Source of the DNA: Streptomyces sp. SAI-135
Lineage (GTDB): Bacteria; Actinomycetota; Actinomycetes; Streptomycetales; Streptomycetaceae
DNA: 64,000 nt
Assembly: GCF_029893805.1 (NCBI RefSeq)
Contig: NZ_JARXYP010000002.1
Coordinates: 9,176,001-9,240,000 of the forward strand
Direction of reading: 5' to 3'
Position numbers and translations under genes: made by a program. The notes under the pieces were generated by a model that had not been told where the DNA came from, ran no database searches, and was given only the letters and a program-made list of their open reading frames with translations. This document shows positions 43,947 through 53,335 of this stretch, piece after piece (within the stretch, counting starts at the first letter, position 1; every line of letters begins with the position of its first letter).

Positions 43947-44867
43947 ATGTCGCATCTGCGGAACGCGGACCTGAATCTGCTCGAAGCGCTGGCAGTTCTG
44001 CTCGAAGAGAGACACGTGACACGGGCCGCCGACCGCTTCCATCTAAGCCAGTCGGCGATGAGCCGTGTCCTGCAACGGCTCAGGGAGACGTTCGGTGACG
44101 AACTCCTGGTGCGCACGCAACGTGGATACGAGCCGACCCCGCGCGGGCAGCAGATCCAGTCGGAGCTCGCCGACCTCCTGCCCCGCCTGGAGACGCTGCT
44201 GCGCGGCGATGCCTTCGACCCCGCGACGGCGAGCGGTCATTTCCGCATCCACTGCACCGACTACGCCACATCCCTGCTTGGCCCGACGCTCTTCCGCCGC
44301 TTCTTCCGTGAGGCGCCCGGCATCTCACTGGACGTGGCACCCCTGGGGGACGAGTCCTTCATCGATGTCGAGCAGGGCCGCGCGGATCTGGTCATCTCCG
44401 GCGTCGTAGCGCCCCGTTCCCTGCGCTGGGCGACGTTGTTCGAGGAGGATTTCGTCTGCTTGCTGTCCCACGACCACCCCGTCACCGCCGAGAGGCTGAC
44501 CCTGGACGACTTCACCGCGTACCCGCACGTCGTCATCACCGTCCTCGCCGGCGGCCAAACCATGGTCGAACGCCGCCTGGACGAGCACGGGCTACGCCGC
44601 GCCACGGGCCTGCGCGTACCGTACTTCTCCGCGGCGGCGGCGGCCGTGGCCGGCACCGAGCTCATCGCCACCCTGCCGCGGCGCGCCGCTTTGGCGTACG
44701 GCGACGACCCCGCCTACCGCGTCGCTGCGGCCCCCGAGGAGCTCCCGTCCTTCCCCTACGGCATCGCCTGGCACCCCCGCGTTGACAGCGACCCCGCCCA
44801 CCGCTGGCTGCGGCAGGTCGTGCGGGAGACCACCACGCAGGTGGCCGGGTGCCGGTCAGACCGATGA
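43947..44867 (+). CDS. LysR family transcriptional regulator
   Basis: This protein of about 306 residues has the LysR helix-turn-helix LNLLEALAVLLEERHVTRAADRFHLSQSAMSRVLQRLRETFGDELLV, then PTPRGQQIQSELADLLPRLE. Its effector domain resembles NodD/LinR/PcpR-type regulators of aromatic catabolism (FRIHCTDYATSLLGPTLFRRF, DVEQGRADLVISGV, HDHPVTAERLTLDDF). Starts at 43941 and 43947 are both possible, and no ribosome-binding site decides. It is divergent from the PaoABC-type operon and presumably senses a substrate or product of it. Confidence 0.92.
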   Translation: MSHLRNADLNLLEALAVLLEERHVTRAADRFHLSQSAMSRVLQRLRETFGDELLVRTQRGYEPTPRGQQIQSELADLLPRLETLLRGDAFDPATASGHFRIHCTDYATSLLGPTLFRRFFREAPGISLDVAPLGDESFIDVEQGRADLVISGVVAPRSLRWATLFEEDFVCLLSHDHPVTAERLTLDDFTAYPHVVITVLAGGQTMVERRLDEHGLRRATGLRVPYFSAAAAAVAGTELIATLPRRAALAYGDDPAYRVAAAPEELPSFPYGIAWHPRVDSDPAHRWLRQVVRETTTQVAGCRSDR

Positions 44868-45126
44868 ATGCTCCCATCGGTGCGGTGGGTCTTTCGGGCT
44901 GTCTGAGTGGTGCCCCCGGCGGGAACTCCTCACTGAACTCCACACGCCCGGGTGGACCTACTTCGGTGTCGACGACCCCGACGCTCCGGTCCGGTCGGTG
45001 CTCGGTGGTGCTCGGTGGGGACGACTCGGTCACCTGGTTCGAGATGATCACGCTCATCTGCGAGGCCGTCGCGTGGGCCCCGGGTCCGGTTGATCGCCCA
45101 GCCGTCCAAGGACCGGCTTGGGTGGC

Positions 45127-45417
45127 AGGGCTGCGGGGCTGGCTGTAGATCTCCAGAATTTGCGGCAGCTTGCCGCTCTCCTCCTCGCCTTGGGGCCATC
45201 CGCAGCCGGGGCGAGGCGCTGCCCTCACGCCGAACCTGGCGGGCCGGCGGAGACCCCCTCCAGGGCGGATGTGGCGCCAGCAGTAGCACCTCCCCGATGC
45301 CAGTGCGCTCCACAAGGGGGGATCGCCAGGCCGTGGCTACCTTCGAACACACACGTTAGAAACGAGGCAGAACATGCCGCTTGGCGCGGCAAACCTTTCC
45401 AGGCTGGAGGACATCGC
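45127..45417 (-). repeat. Three-copy repeat, copy C (inverted)
   Basis: On the minus strand this reads GCGATGTCCTCCAGCCTGG, GCCGCGCCAAGCGGCATG, CTCGTTTCTAACGTGTGTG and on to CCCCGCAGCCCT, matching 36190-36480 along its length. It faces the other way from copies A and B. The 258 bases between it and the LysR gene contain no recognisable gene. Confidence 0.85.
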
Positions 45418-45530
45418 ACGCCAGAGACAGATGGAAGCCGCAGGAGGCGGCCGAAGCGTTGGTCGCGAAGGCACGTGCGGCAGGGCCGGTGCTGGCTGCG
45501 CACGCGGAGGAGTTGTTGCGCGTACGCAGG
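45418..45530 (+). pseudogene. Acyl-CoA-dehydrogenase-like gene, N-terminal fragment, copy C
   Basis: QEAAEALVAKARAAGPVLAA repeats the start of the fragment at 35965-36189, but the start codon position reads ACG and homology ends after about 30 residues. It is joined to repeat copy C in the same relative arrangement as copy B. Confidence 0.65.
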
Positions 45531-45640
45531 CATTCGATCAGGAGGAAGCAGCTTCCCCCCCCATGGGGGCGGTGACCGGCAGATCGCACATACCGCTCCA
45601 CCGGTAACCCGAACGCCACCCCGGGTCGGCCATGCCATTG

Positions 45641-45657
45641 ATAAACCCACAGTTTAT
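45641..45657. promoter_or_regulatory. Palindrome just upstream of the carboxylic acid reductase gene
   Basis: ATAAAC-CCACA-GTTTAT is a 17-base inverted repeat, AT-rich against its surroundings, ending nine bases before the first possible start of the reductase. Its size and composition suit a MarR-family operator, and a MarR gene follows the reductase. Confidence 0.5.
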
Positions 45658-45665
45658 GAAAGTCG

Positions 45666-48600
45666 GTGAAGTCGGTGTCATTGACACCTGTAACCAACGG
45701 CTCGGTCTCTCCCGCGATCTTGGCTACCGTGCGCGACCACGCCACCGGTCTGCCGCGGGCTGTCACCGCCGTGATGGAGGGGTACGCCAACCGCCCCGCC
45801 CTAGGTGAGCGGGCCCGCGAGCCGGTGACCGACGCGGCGACTGGCCGGACCGAACTGCGGTTGCTGCAGCACTACACGACCGTCAGCTACGCCGAGCTGT
45901 GGGAGCGGGCCGGCGCGGTCGCGGCCGAGTGGGCGGCGGACACAGAACGCCCGGTGGGCGAAGGTGACTTCGTCGCCGTCTACGGGTTCACGAGCGTCGA
46001 CTACACGGTGCTCGACCTGGCCTGCCTGCGAGCCGGCGCGGTCTCGGTGCCACTCCCATACAGCTCTTCGCTGGGCAAGTTGGAGCCAATCGTCGCGGAG
46101 TCCGCGCCGCGCGTTCTCGCAACCAGCATCGAATCCATCGACAGCGCGGTCGAGTTGGCGCTCTCCGCGCCGTCGCGGCCACGCCTCGTCGTGTTCGACT
46201 TCCACCCGGAGGCCGACGAGGAGCGGGAACGGTTCGAGGCCGCCCGGGTGCGGCTAGCGGACGCCGGGGACTCGGCCGCCGAGGCGCTGAGCGCCGTCAT
46301 CGCGCGCGGCCGGACCCTGCCGACTCCGGTCACGTCCGAGGCTGCGGAGGGCAATCCGACGCGGCTGCTGACCTACACTTCCGGCAGCACGGGCGCACCC
46401 AAGGGCGCGATCTACACGGACAGCATGGTCCAAAGCCTGTGGGCGGGCTGGTTCGCGCCGAAGGGCGACGCGTCGCCGGTCACCATGGGCTACTTGCCGA
46501 TGAGTCACATCGCGGGGCGAGCGTCGCTGTACATGACGCTGGTCCAGGGCGGCACGGTGTACTTCACAGGACTCAGCGACATGTCGACGCTGTTCGACGA
46601 CATGCGCGAGGCCCGTCCGACCCAACTGCAACTGGTGCCGCGGATCTGCGACATGCTCCTCCAGGAGTACCAGAGCCGATCAGCGCGCAGGGCCGGGGAG
46701 TTCGCGGACCCCGACGCGCTCGACAAGGCCGTCAAGGCGGAGCTGCGGGAGGAGTTCGTCGGCGGCCGGGTGCGTGACGTCCTCTGCGGCAGCGCGCCGA
46801 TAGCGGCGGAGCTGAAGCGGTTCTTGGAGTCCTGCCTGGAGCTGTCGCTACGGGACGTCTTCGGCTCGACCGAGACAGGCCCCATCCTGATCGACGGGCG
46901 GGTCAAGCGGCCCCCGGTCATCGAGTACAAACTGGCCGACGTCCCCGAACTCGGCTACTACACCTCGGACGTGCCTCATCCGCGCGGTGAACTCCTGATC
47001 CGCGCAGAGACGATCACCCCCGGCTACTACAAGCGGCCGGACGTGACAGCCTCGGTCTTCGACGCGGACGGCTTTTACCACACCGGCGACATCATGGCCG
47101 AGACCGCCCCGGACCAGTTGGTCTACCTCGACCGCCGCAACAACGTACTCAAACTGGCCCAGGGCGAGTTCGTCACCGTCTCCCATCTGGAGACCACCTT
47201 CGCCACCAGCCCCCTGATCCGGCAGATCTACGTCCACGGCAACAGCGAGCGCGCGCATCTCCTCGCGGTCATCGTCCCCACCGAAGACGCCCTCGCGCAG
47301 GCCGGTGGCGCCAAGGAACTCAAGCCCCTGCTTGCCGCATCCCTCCAAGAGATCGCCCGGTACGCCGAGTTGAAGCCGTACGAGATCCCGCGCGACTTCC
47401 TCGTCGAGACCGAGCCGTTCAGCACGGAGAACGGACTCCTCTCGGAGGTGCGCAAGAACCTGCGGCCCAGCCTCAAGGACCGTTACGGGGATCAACTGGA
47501 GGTGCTGTACGAGGAGTTGGTGAGTGGCCGGGAGGAGGCACTGCGCGCGCTGAATGCGGCGGGCCCCGATCAGCCGGTGTTCGAGGCGATCCGAGCAGCG
47601 GCGAGCGCGCTGCTCGGCTGCCCCGCCTCCGAGCTGCGGCCCACCGCACGCTTCACCGATCTCGGCGTCGACTCGCTGTCGGCGTTGTCCTTCTCGCAAC
47701 TGCTGCGGGACGCCTTCGCCGTGGAGGTGCCGGTCGGGGTGTTGCTCAGCGCCGGCAATAACCTCCAAGCGGTCGCGGACCACATCGAGGCGGCCCGCGC
47801 CGGCGCCGCCGGGCGTCCGTCGTCCGCGTCGGTGCACGGCGCGGATGCCGCCGAGGTGCGCGCGGACGAGCTGACGCTGGAGAAGTTCCTCGACGTCACG
47901 ACCCTGGGCAGTGCCCGCCCAGCTTCCGGCGTCGCCCCGCACACCGTGTTGCTGACCGGCGCCAACGGCTACCTCGGCCGGTTCATGTGCCTGCACTGGC
48001 TGGAGCGCCTGTCGGAGACCGGCGGCCGGCTGATCTGCGTAATACGAGGCCGCGACGACGCCGACGCCCGCCGTCGGCTGGACGCCGCACTCGACAGCGG
48101 TGACCAGCAGCTTCTCTCCCGTTATCAGGAGTTGGCGGATCGACATCTTGAGGTGCTGGCCGGCGACATCAGCGAGGAGCGGCTAGGGCTCGACGAGGAC
48201 ACCTGGAAGCGGCTCGCCATGGACGTCGACGCCGTCTTCCACCCCGCGGCGCTCGTCAACCACGTCCTGCCCTACGAACAGCTCTTCGGCCCGAACGTCG
48301 TCGGCACCGCCGAACTGATCCGGCTGGCCCTGACCGGCAAAGTCAAGCCGTTCACCTACCTCTCCACGGTCGCCGTGGCAGGCGGTCTCGATCCGGCCCG
48401 GCTCGACGAGAGCGCCGACATCCGCGAGGCGAGCACCGCCCGCACGCTGACCGACGGATACGCATCCGGGTACGCCACCAGCAAATGGGCCGGCGAGGTA
48501 TTGCTGCGCCGCGCGCACGAGGAATATGGACTCCCCGTCACCGTTCTGCGCTCCGACATGATCCTGGCCCACCGCAGGCACGCAGGCCAGTTGAACGTCC

Positions 48601-49127
48601 CCGACATGTTCACGCGGCTGCTGTTCAGCATCCTGACCACGGGGATTGCGCCAGCCTCGTTCTACCGGCCTGATGCCGACGGCGAGCGGGCGCGGGCCCA
48701 CTACGACGGACTGCCGGGTGACTTCGTCGCCGAGGCCGTCAACACGCTCGGCAGCGCAGGCGCCACCGGTTACCGGACGTACAACGTGGTCAACCCGCAC
48801 GACGACGGTGTCTCGCTGGACACCTTTGTGGACTGGCTCATCGCCGCCGGGCACCCGGTCATTCGTATCGCCGACTACGACGAGTGGTTCGCCCGCTTCG
48901 AGACGGCCCTGAGGGCCCTGCCGGAGGCACGGCGGCAGTACTCGCTGTTGCCGTTGCTGCACACCGTCCGTCGGCCCGACGAGCCGATGAACGGTTCGAC
49001 GATCCCGGCGGTGCGTTTCACGGAGGCAGTGCGGAAATCAGGGCTCGCGAATGGCGAAATCCCTCATGTGGAGGCGCAGTTGATCGAAAAATACACGGCG
49101 GACCTGCAGTTGCTCGAACTGATCTGA
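45666..49127 (+). CDS. car: Carboxylic acid reductase (adenylation, carrier and thioester-reductase domains)
   Basis: This 1153-residue protein reduces carboxylic acids to aldehydes with ATP and NADPH. The adenylation domain occupies about residues 30-640, with P-loop LLTYTSGSTGAPKG (residues 234-247) and FGSTETGPILIDG, YHTGDIM. The carrier domain has the phosphopantetheine Ser670 in DLGVDSLSALSFSQLL. The reductase domain starts near residue 760 with LLTGANGYLGRFM and has the SDR-like Tyr936/Lys940 in YATSKWAGE. It needs a phosphopantetheinyl transferase, which is not in the window. The start is uncertain: GTG 45666 opens the frame, and another GTG lies three codons on. A palindrome precedes it and a MarR gene follows on the same strand. 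Confidence 0.93.
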   Translation: MKSVSLTPVTNGSVSPAILATVRDHATGLPRAVTAVMEGYANRPALGERAREPVTDAATGRTELRLLQHYTTVSYAELWERAGAVAAEWAADTERPVGEGDFVAVYGFTSVDYTVLDLACLRAGAVSVPLPYSSSLGKLEPIVAESAPRVLATSIESIDSAVELALSAPSRPRLVVFDFHPEADEERERFEAARVRLADAGDSAAEALSAVIARGRTLPTPVTSEAAEGNPTRLLTYTSGSTGAPKGAIYTDSMVQSLWAGWFAPKGDASPVTMGYLPMSHIAGRASLYMTLVQGGTVYFTGLSDMSTLFDDMREARPTQLQLVPRICDMLLQEYQSRSARRAGEFADPDALDKAVKAELREEFVGGRVRDVLCGSAPIAAELKRFLESCLELSLRDVFGSTETGPILIDGRVKRPPVIEYKLADVPELGYYTSDVPHPRGELLIRAETITPGYYKRPDVTASVFDADGFYHTGDIMAETAPDQLVYLDRRNNVLKLAQGEFVTVSHLETTFATSPLIRQIYVHGNSERAHLLAVIVPTEDALAQAGGAKELKPLLAASLQEIARYAELKPYEIPRDFLVETEPFSTENGLLSEVRKNLRPSLKDRYGDQLEVLYEELVSGREEALRALNAAGPDQPVFEAIRAAASALLGCPASELRPTARFTDLGVDSLSALSFSQLLRDAFAVEVPVGVLLSAGNNLQAVADHIEAARAGAAGRPSSASVHGADAAEVRADELTLEKFLDVTTLGSARPASGVAPHTVLLTGANGYLGRFMCLHWLERLSETGGRLICVIRGRDDADARRRLDAALDSGDQQLLSRYQELADRHLEVLAGDISEERLGLDEDTWKRLAMDVDAVFHPAALVNHVLPYEQLFGPNVVGTAELIRLALTGKVKPFTYLSTVAVAGGLDPARLDESADIREASTARTLTDGYASGYATSKWAGEVLLRRAHEEYGLPVTVLRSDMILAHRRHAGQLNVPDMFTRLLFSILTTGIAPASFYRPDADGERARAHYDGLPGDFVAEAVNTLGSAGATGYRTYNVVNPHDDGVSLDTFVDWLIAAGHPVIRIADYDEWFARFETALRALPEARRQYSLLPLLHTVRRPDEPMNGSTIPAVRFTEAVRKSGLANGEIPHVEAQLIEKYTADLQLLELI

Positions 49128-49200
49128 CACGCGCGGGGCTATCGGTAATCGGGGGCCAGGAATATTTCAGGTTATCAAGTAAAGGGGGACCCTGGAGCCC

Positions 49201-49635
49201 ATGCCCACTCCTCATAAGACCCGGCCCGACGCGCTCACCCTGGAAGTGGTGGAGCTCATCGGGGACGTGGCGGCCCGCTTCTACTCGGACTACGAGGACG
49301 CGGCCGCGGAGCACGCCCTCACCGATGTGCAGGCGCGGCTGCTGGGTCTGCTGTCCCTGGAGCCGCTGCCCATGCGCAAACTGGCCCAGAAACTGAAGTG
49401 CGAGCCGTCGAACGTCACCGGGATAGTGGACCGGCTGGAGACGCGCGGACTGGTGGAACGGCGCCCCGATCCCGCGGACCGCCGGGTCAAGGTGGCGGCA
49501 GCGACGGAGGCGGGCCTCCAGGTGGCCCGGGAACTGCAGGGAGGCCTGCAGTTCGCCCGCGAGCCACTGGCAGGGCTGTCCCAGGGCGAACGGGAGTTGC
49601 TGCGGGATCTGTTGCGGCTGATGCGGGACGCGTGA
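49201..49635 (+). CDS. MarR family transcriptional regulator
   Basis: This 144-residue protein is a MarR-type winged-helix regulator: ALTDVQARLLGLLSLEPLPMRKLAQKLKCEPSNVTGIVDRLETRGLVERRPDPADRRVKVAAATEAG covers helix-turn-helix and wing. MarR proteins usually respond to phenolic or carboxylic ligands. It lies 73 bases behind the carboxylic acid reductase on the same strand and is likely to control it, perhaps at the ATAAAC/GTTTAT palindrome; that is inferred. AAAGGGGGA precedes the ATG by about 12 bases. Confidence 0.92.
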   Translation: MPTPHKTRPDALTLEVVELIGDVAARFYSDYEDAAAEHALTDVQARLLGLLSLEPLPMRKLAQKLKCEPSNVTGIVDRLETRGLVERRPDPADRRVKVAAATEAGLQVARELQGGLQFAREPLAGLSQGERELLRDLLRLMRDA

Positions 49636-49729
49636 GCCAGGTCCCACTGCGACGTCCGGTCGTACCCGCCGGGCGCCGTTGCGGAGGCAGGGGGCTAGGA
49701 CTTGTCCGGCCGATCATTGTCCGGTGCCG

Positions 49730-51098
49730 CTGAACCTTGACCGTTTGCCGCTGCGGTTTGATCACTGGTGGCTTCCGCCTTTGAAGTTTGGCCAGTGGAA
49801 CTCGGTGGGGTCTGGAGGGCGGTAGGGCACCGCCGCACGCGAGCGAAAACATCCAGCGCCATGCGTCCGCCCAGCTCAGGCTGATCCGTTGGCGTCGTCA
49901 CGTTGTCCGTTATTGGCAAGGAGACCTTCATGAACAAATCTCACACTTTGATCGTCGGGGCCGGAATATCCGGCCTGGCGCTGGCTAAAGCTCTTCTGGA
50001 CCGCGGAATGACGGTGGAGGTCGTTGAGCGCCGCGCCGCCGAAGGACAAGCCCTCGGCACCGGTCTCTACCTTCCGGCGAACGCCGTCCGTACACTCCAC
50101 GGCATCGGCGTGGGGGACCAGGTGGCCAAGCGCGCGGAACCCGTGACATGGCAGCGGCTCCAGGACCAGCGCGGGCGCCCGCTCGCCGAGTTCGAGGTCA
50201 GCCGAATCTGGGGCGAGGTCGGCCGCTGCCTGGCCATCACCCGGGGCGATCTGCACGAGGTGCTGCGTACGGCGGTCGACGGCACCGTCGTCCGTCACAA
50301 CACCGAGGTGAGGTCCGTGTCCGACGACGGGACCGTGACTTTCGCGGGCGGCGCAAGCGGCACGTACGACCTGGTGGTGGGTGCGGACGGCATCAACTCC
50401 GCCGTGCGGCGCTCCCTTTTCGGCGGTCCCGAACCGCGTTTCCTGGGCCAGTTGTGCTGGCGGTTCATCGCCGACGACACCGCCGCGATACCGGCCATCA
50501 CCGACTGGACCGCGCGCCTGGGCGGCAAGGGCCGCACGTTCCTGACCGTGCGGCTCAATGGTGGCCGCGTCTACTGCTACGCCGACATCAACAGCCCCGT
50601 CCCCACCCCTCCGGCCGGAGACTGGCGCGCCCTCTTCGCAGACTTCGGTGGTCCCGTCCCGCGCTTGCTGGAGCAGGGCGCCAACGCGCACTTCGCCGCG
50701 CTGCACGAGAGCGAGAACACGGTCTGGACGCGTCCCCGCGCTGTCCTTGTAGGTGATGCCGCCCACGCCTTCTCCCCGAGCATGGCTCAGGGCGGCGCGA
50801 TGGCCCTCGAAGACGCCCTGGTGCTCGCCGATACTCTCGCGACCGGACCTGATGTCCCCACGGCCCTCGCGGCCTTCCAGGCCCGGCGAGCCAGCCGGGT
50901 CGCCTGGGTAGTGAGCCAAAACCACCGCCGTGACAAGGCCCGCAACCTGCCCACTCCGCTGCGCAACTTCACGATCCGCCGGGCCGGGGAGCGCCTCTTC
51001 AAGGCCAACCACGCACCCCTGCACGCCCTCCCGTAGCCAGCCCAAAACCGCCGTAGTCGATCACCGTCAAAGTCCGGTGGCAAACGGTCAAGGTTCAG
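49730..51098. mobile_element. Putative transposase-less cassette bounded by a perfect 20-bp inverted repeat
   Basis: CTGAACCTTGACCGTTTGCC at 49730-49749 recurs in exact complement at 51079-51098, and a TTTGA block seven bases further in also matches. The 1369-bp segment encloses only the FAD monooxygenase gene and about 180 bases in front of it. This is the structure expected of a mobile insertion cassette moved in trans. No target duplication is obvious. To the right, about 51105-51160 reads YLAFLKQAAALCCYNAF, like the tail of a transposase. An inverted pair of regulator sites is the alternative. Confidence 0.45.
49930..51036 (+). CDS. FAD-dependent monooxygenase (PHBH-like)
   Basis: This 368-residue protein is a group A flavin monooxygenase. 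It shows the dinucleotide-binding fold LIVGAGISGLALAKALLDRG (residues 7-26), LVVGADGINSAVRRSLFG (DG motif) and VLVGDAAHAFSPSMAQGGAMALEDA (GD motif). The frame opens at 49903, but ATG 49930 has AAGGAGA seven bases upstream. Such enzymes hydroxylate aromatic or polyketide substrates with NAD(P)H and oxygen. It lies within a 20-bp inverted repeat pair. The MarR gene 300 bases upstream on the same strand might also control it. It is a distant relative of the monooxygenase at 61756. Confidence 0.9.
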   Translation: MNKSHTLIVGAGISGLALAKALLDRGMTVEVVERRAAEGQALGTGLYLPANAVRTLHGIGVGDQVAKRAEPVTWQRLQDQRGRPLAEFEVSRIWGEVGRCLAITRGDLHEVLRTAVDGTVVRHNTEVRSVSDDGTVTFAGGASGTYDLVVGADGINSAVRRSLFGGPEPRFLGQLCWRFIADDTAAIPAITDWTARLGGKGRTFLTVRLNGGRVYCYADINSPVPTPPAGDWRALFADFGGPVPRLLEQGANAHFAALHESENTVWTRPRAVLVGDAAHAFSPSMAQGGAMALEDALVLADTLATGPDVPTALAAFQARRASRVAWVVSQNHRRDKARNLPTPLRNFTIRRAGERLFKANHAPLHALP

Positions 51099-51155
51099 TG
51101 TTATCCCCGCAACTACCTGGCCTTTCTCAAACAGGCCGCCGCCCTGTGCTGCTAC

Positions 51156-51652
51156 AACGCGTTTACCAGTTCATCGTCGACCGGCTCAAAGACCGGCGCC
51201 GCGAGCCGTACTCCGACGGCCGTGAGGCGTACGAAACCGACCGGAACGCCGCGCACGATCTGGAGAAACACTTCACCGAGGCCGTACATGCCGACGACCT
51301 CGGCACAGCTGAGCAACTCGCTCAACAACATGGCGGCTCCGTGGTGCGACCACCCTCACCACCCGGCCAATCAGGCCCCGACGAGCACCAGGGCCGACCC
51401 GACGGCCCCGGGTACCCGGTCGTGAGGTGGCAGTTCGTCCTTCCAGGCGGCGTGGTCGCCCCGATGATGGCGCTCACGCCGACCGTGATCAGCGCCCGCA
51501 GTACGTCGTGGGCAGGATCGGCCACCATCCTGCTCGTCGACGACGTGTTCACCAGCGGATCGCAGCTCCAGCACGTCGCGCTCCGGCTCCGGGCGTCCGG
51601 AGCCGCCGACGTCCGGGGGCTCGTTCTCGCCCGGGTCCCCTGGAGCGGATGA
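51156..51652 (+). pseudogene. Composite relic ending in a phosphoribosyltransferase-like tail
   Basis: One open frame without a proper start runs through RFIVDRLKDRRREPYSDGRE and AHDLEKHFTEAVHADDLGTA, an unrecognised helical piece, into SATILLVDDVFTSGSQLQHV, the PRPP-binding motif of a ComF-like phosphoribosyltransferase, ending LVLARVPWSG. The usual core of such an enzyme is missing, so this looks like two gene ends joined. Confidence 0.5.
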
Positions 51653-51799
51653 CGTCGCCCCGGGCACCGGGACTGGGCCTGTCGGCTGGGTCTGGCCGGT
51701 CGGTCAGTGCCGGACGCTTCGTATCGAACTCACGCGGCTTGACCAGGACGGTGATCATGCGGCAGCTGAGGCCCCTCGAGGAAAATCGGGCGGAGCAGG

Positions 51800-52625
51800 C
51801 CAACTGGCCCTGACGAAGCCTCTGGACGTGGCGGTGGGTGATCAGGCAGACGGCCAGTCCAAGGAAGGCCTCGTGGATGTCGTCGCGTCGTTCCCATCGG
51901 ATGCGCAGGCGTCGGAAGCCGTGCAGCCAGGAGATCGTGCGCTCGACGACCCAGCGGAAGGTGCCCAGACCGGTGCCGTGCGGCTGGCCTCGCTCGGCGA
52001 TCGCGGGCCGGATGCCACGCTGCCGAAGCAGCCGCCGGTACTTGTCGTGGTCGTAGCCGCGGTCCGCGAAGAGCATGTCGGGCCGTCTCCGCGGCCGTCC
52101 GACGACGCCGGCCACGGGCGGGATCTTGTCCAGCAGCGGCAGCAGTTGGGTGACGTCGTTACGGTTGCCGCCGGTCAGCGACACCGCGAGCGGGATGCCC
52201 TGCCCGTCGGTGATGAGGTGGTGCTTGCTGCCCGGGCGTGCGCGGTCGACCGGGCTGGGCCCGCTTTTGGGCCCCTGCGTGCCGCCCGGACGTGGGAAGA
52301 GTCGATCACCGCCCGTGACCAGTCCAGCTGGCTCTTCGACCGCAACTCGTTCAGCAGAAGCTGATGCAGCTGGTCCCACACACCCGCCTCGTTCCACGCC
52401 GCAAGACGCCGCCAACACGTCATTCCCGAGCCGAAGCCCAGCTCCTGAGGCAGATACTCCCACTGGATGCCGGTGTGCAGGACGAAGAGGATGCCGCACA
52501 ATGCCTGCCGGTCGGGCACTCGGGGCCGTCCCTCGACTGCTTGGGCGGCGGCTCGGGCAGCAACGGCTCGATCAGCGACCACAGTTCGTCCGACACAATC
52601 CACGGCCGCGACTGACGCTTGCCCT
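51800..52625 (-). pseudogene. IS5-family transposase with canonical slippery site, inactivated
   Basis: Minus-strand frames encode WIVSDELWSLIEPLLPEPPP, then after a one-base loss near 52520 GRPRVPDRQALCGILFVLHT and RAVIDSSHVRAARRGPK. The heptamer CCCAAAA (complement of 52265-52271) in the phase C-CCA-AAA would allow a minus-one shift into GSKHHLITDGQGIPLAVSLT, ADRGYDHDKYRRLLRQRGIR and TFRWVVERTISWLHGFRRLR. No stop follows in the normal place; the frame runs on into unrelated sequence, so the 3' end of the element is lost. Imperfect inverted ends may lie near 51775 and 52682. Confidence 0.8.
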
Positions 52626-52655
52626 GTCCTCATCAACGAGCGATCAAGCAGACAG

Positions 52656-53240
52656 TCACATGATCAACCCGCTCTTGTTAGAGCCAGCAAGGCCGGGGCA
52701 GACCGTGTTGGCCCGGACGCCGTGCTTGCCCTCATCGCAGGCCACGGAGCGCGTCAGGTTGGCAACGGCTGCCTTGACGGCGTTGTAGCCGGCGTGTGAC
52801 CAGCCGCCTCCGAGAGAGGAGACGGAACCGATGTTGACGATGGAGCCCTTGGTGGCCCGCAGGTGTGGCAGCGCGGCACGGGTGGTGTAGAAGACGCTGC
52901 TCAGGTCCGCGCCCACGCACCTTTGCCAGTCCTCGTCGGAGGTGTCCTCCACGCTGCCGACGAGGTTCATGCCGGCAGCGTTGATGAGAGTGTCGATGCG
53001 CCCAAAGCGGTTGACCGCCGCCTGGATGAGGGCGTCGCACTCCGCGCGGACGGACACGTCGACGGTGAAAACCAGGACGCGGTCCTGCGGCGTGTCGGCA
53101 GCCGCCTGCTCCAGGCGCTCCTTGCGACGTCCAGAGATCACAACCGAGGCACCTTCGTCCAAGAGGCGGCGCGCCGCGGCCAGGCCGATGCCGGAGCCGC
53201 CGCCGGTAATGACTGCTGCCTTGCCGTCGAAGCGAGACAT
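52656..53240 (-). pseudogene. SDR oxidoreductase gene truncated at its 3' end beside an IS
   Basis: The 194-residue product has a sound N-terminal three quarters: VITGGGSGIGLAAARRLLDE, DTLINAAGMNLVGSVED, IVNIGSVSSLGGGWSHAGYNAVKAAVANLTRSVA with the catalytic Ser, Tyr and Lys, and GVRANTVCPGLAG. It then ends in NKSGLIM, about 55 residues short of a normal SDR, where IS sequence begins. The substrate loop and C-terminal strand are missing, so it is probably inactive. Confidence 0.82.
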
Positions 53241-53335
53241 GACTGTTCCTTTCGATGTGCGTGTCTTACGTGTTGTCGCGTCACGGGGCGCGCTTGCCGG
53301 ATCGCGGGGCGACGCGGGAGCGCAGGTCCGTCCTT

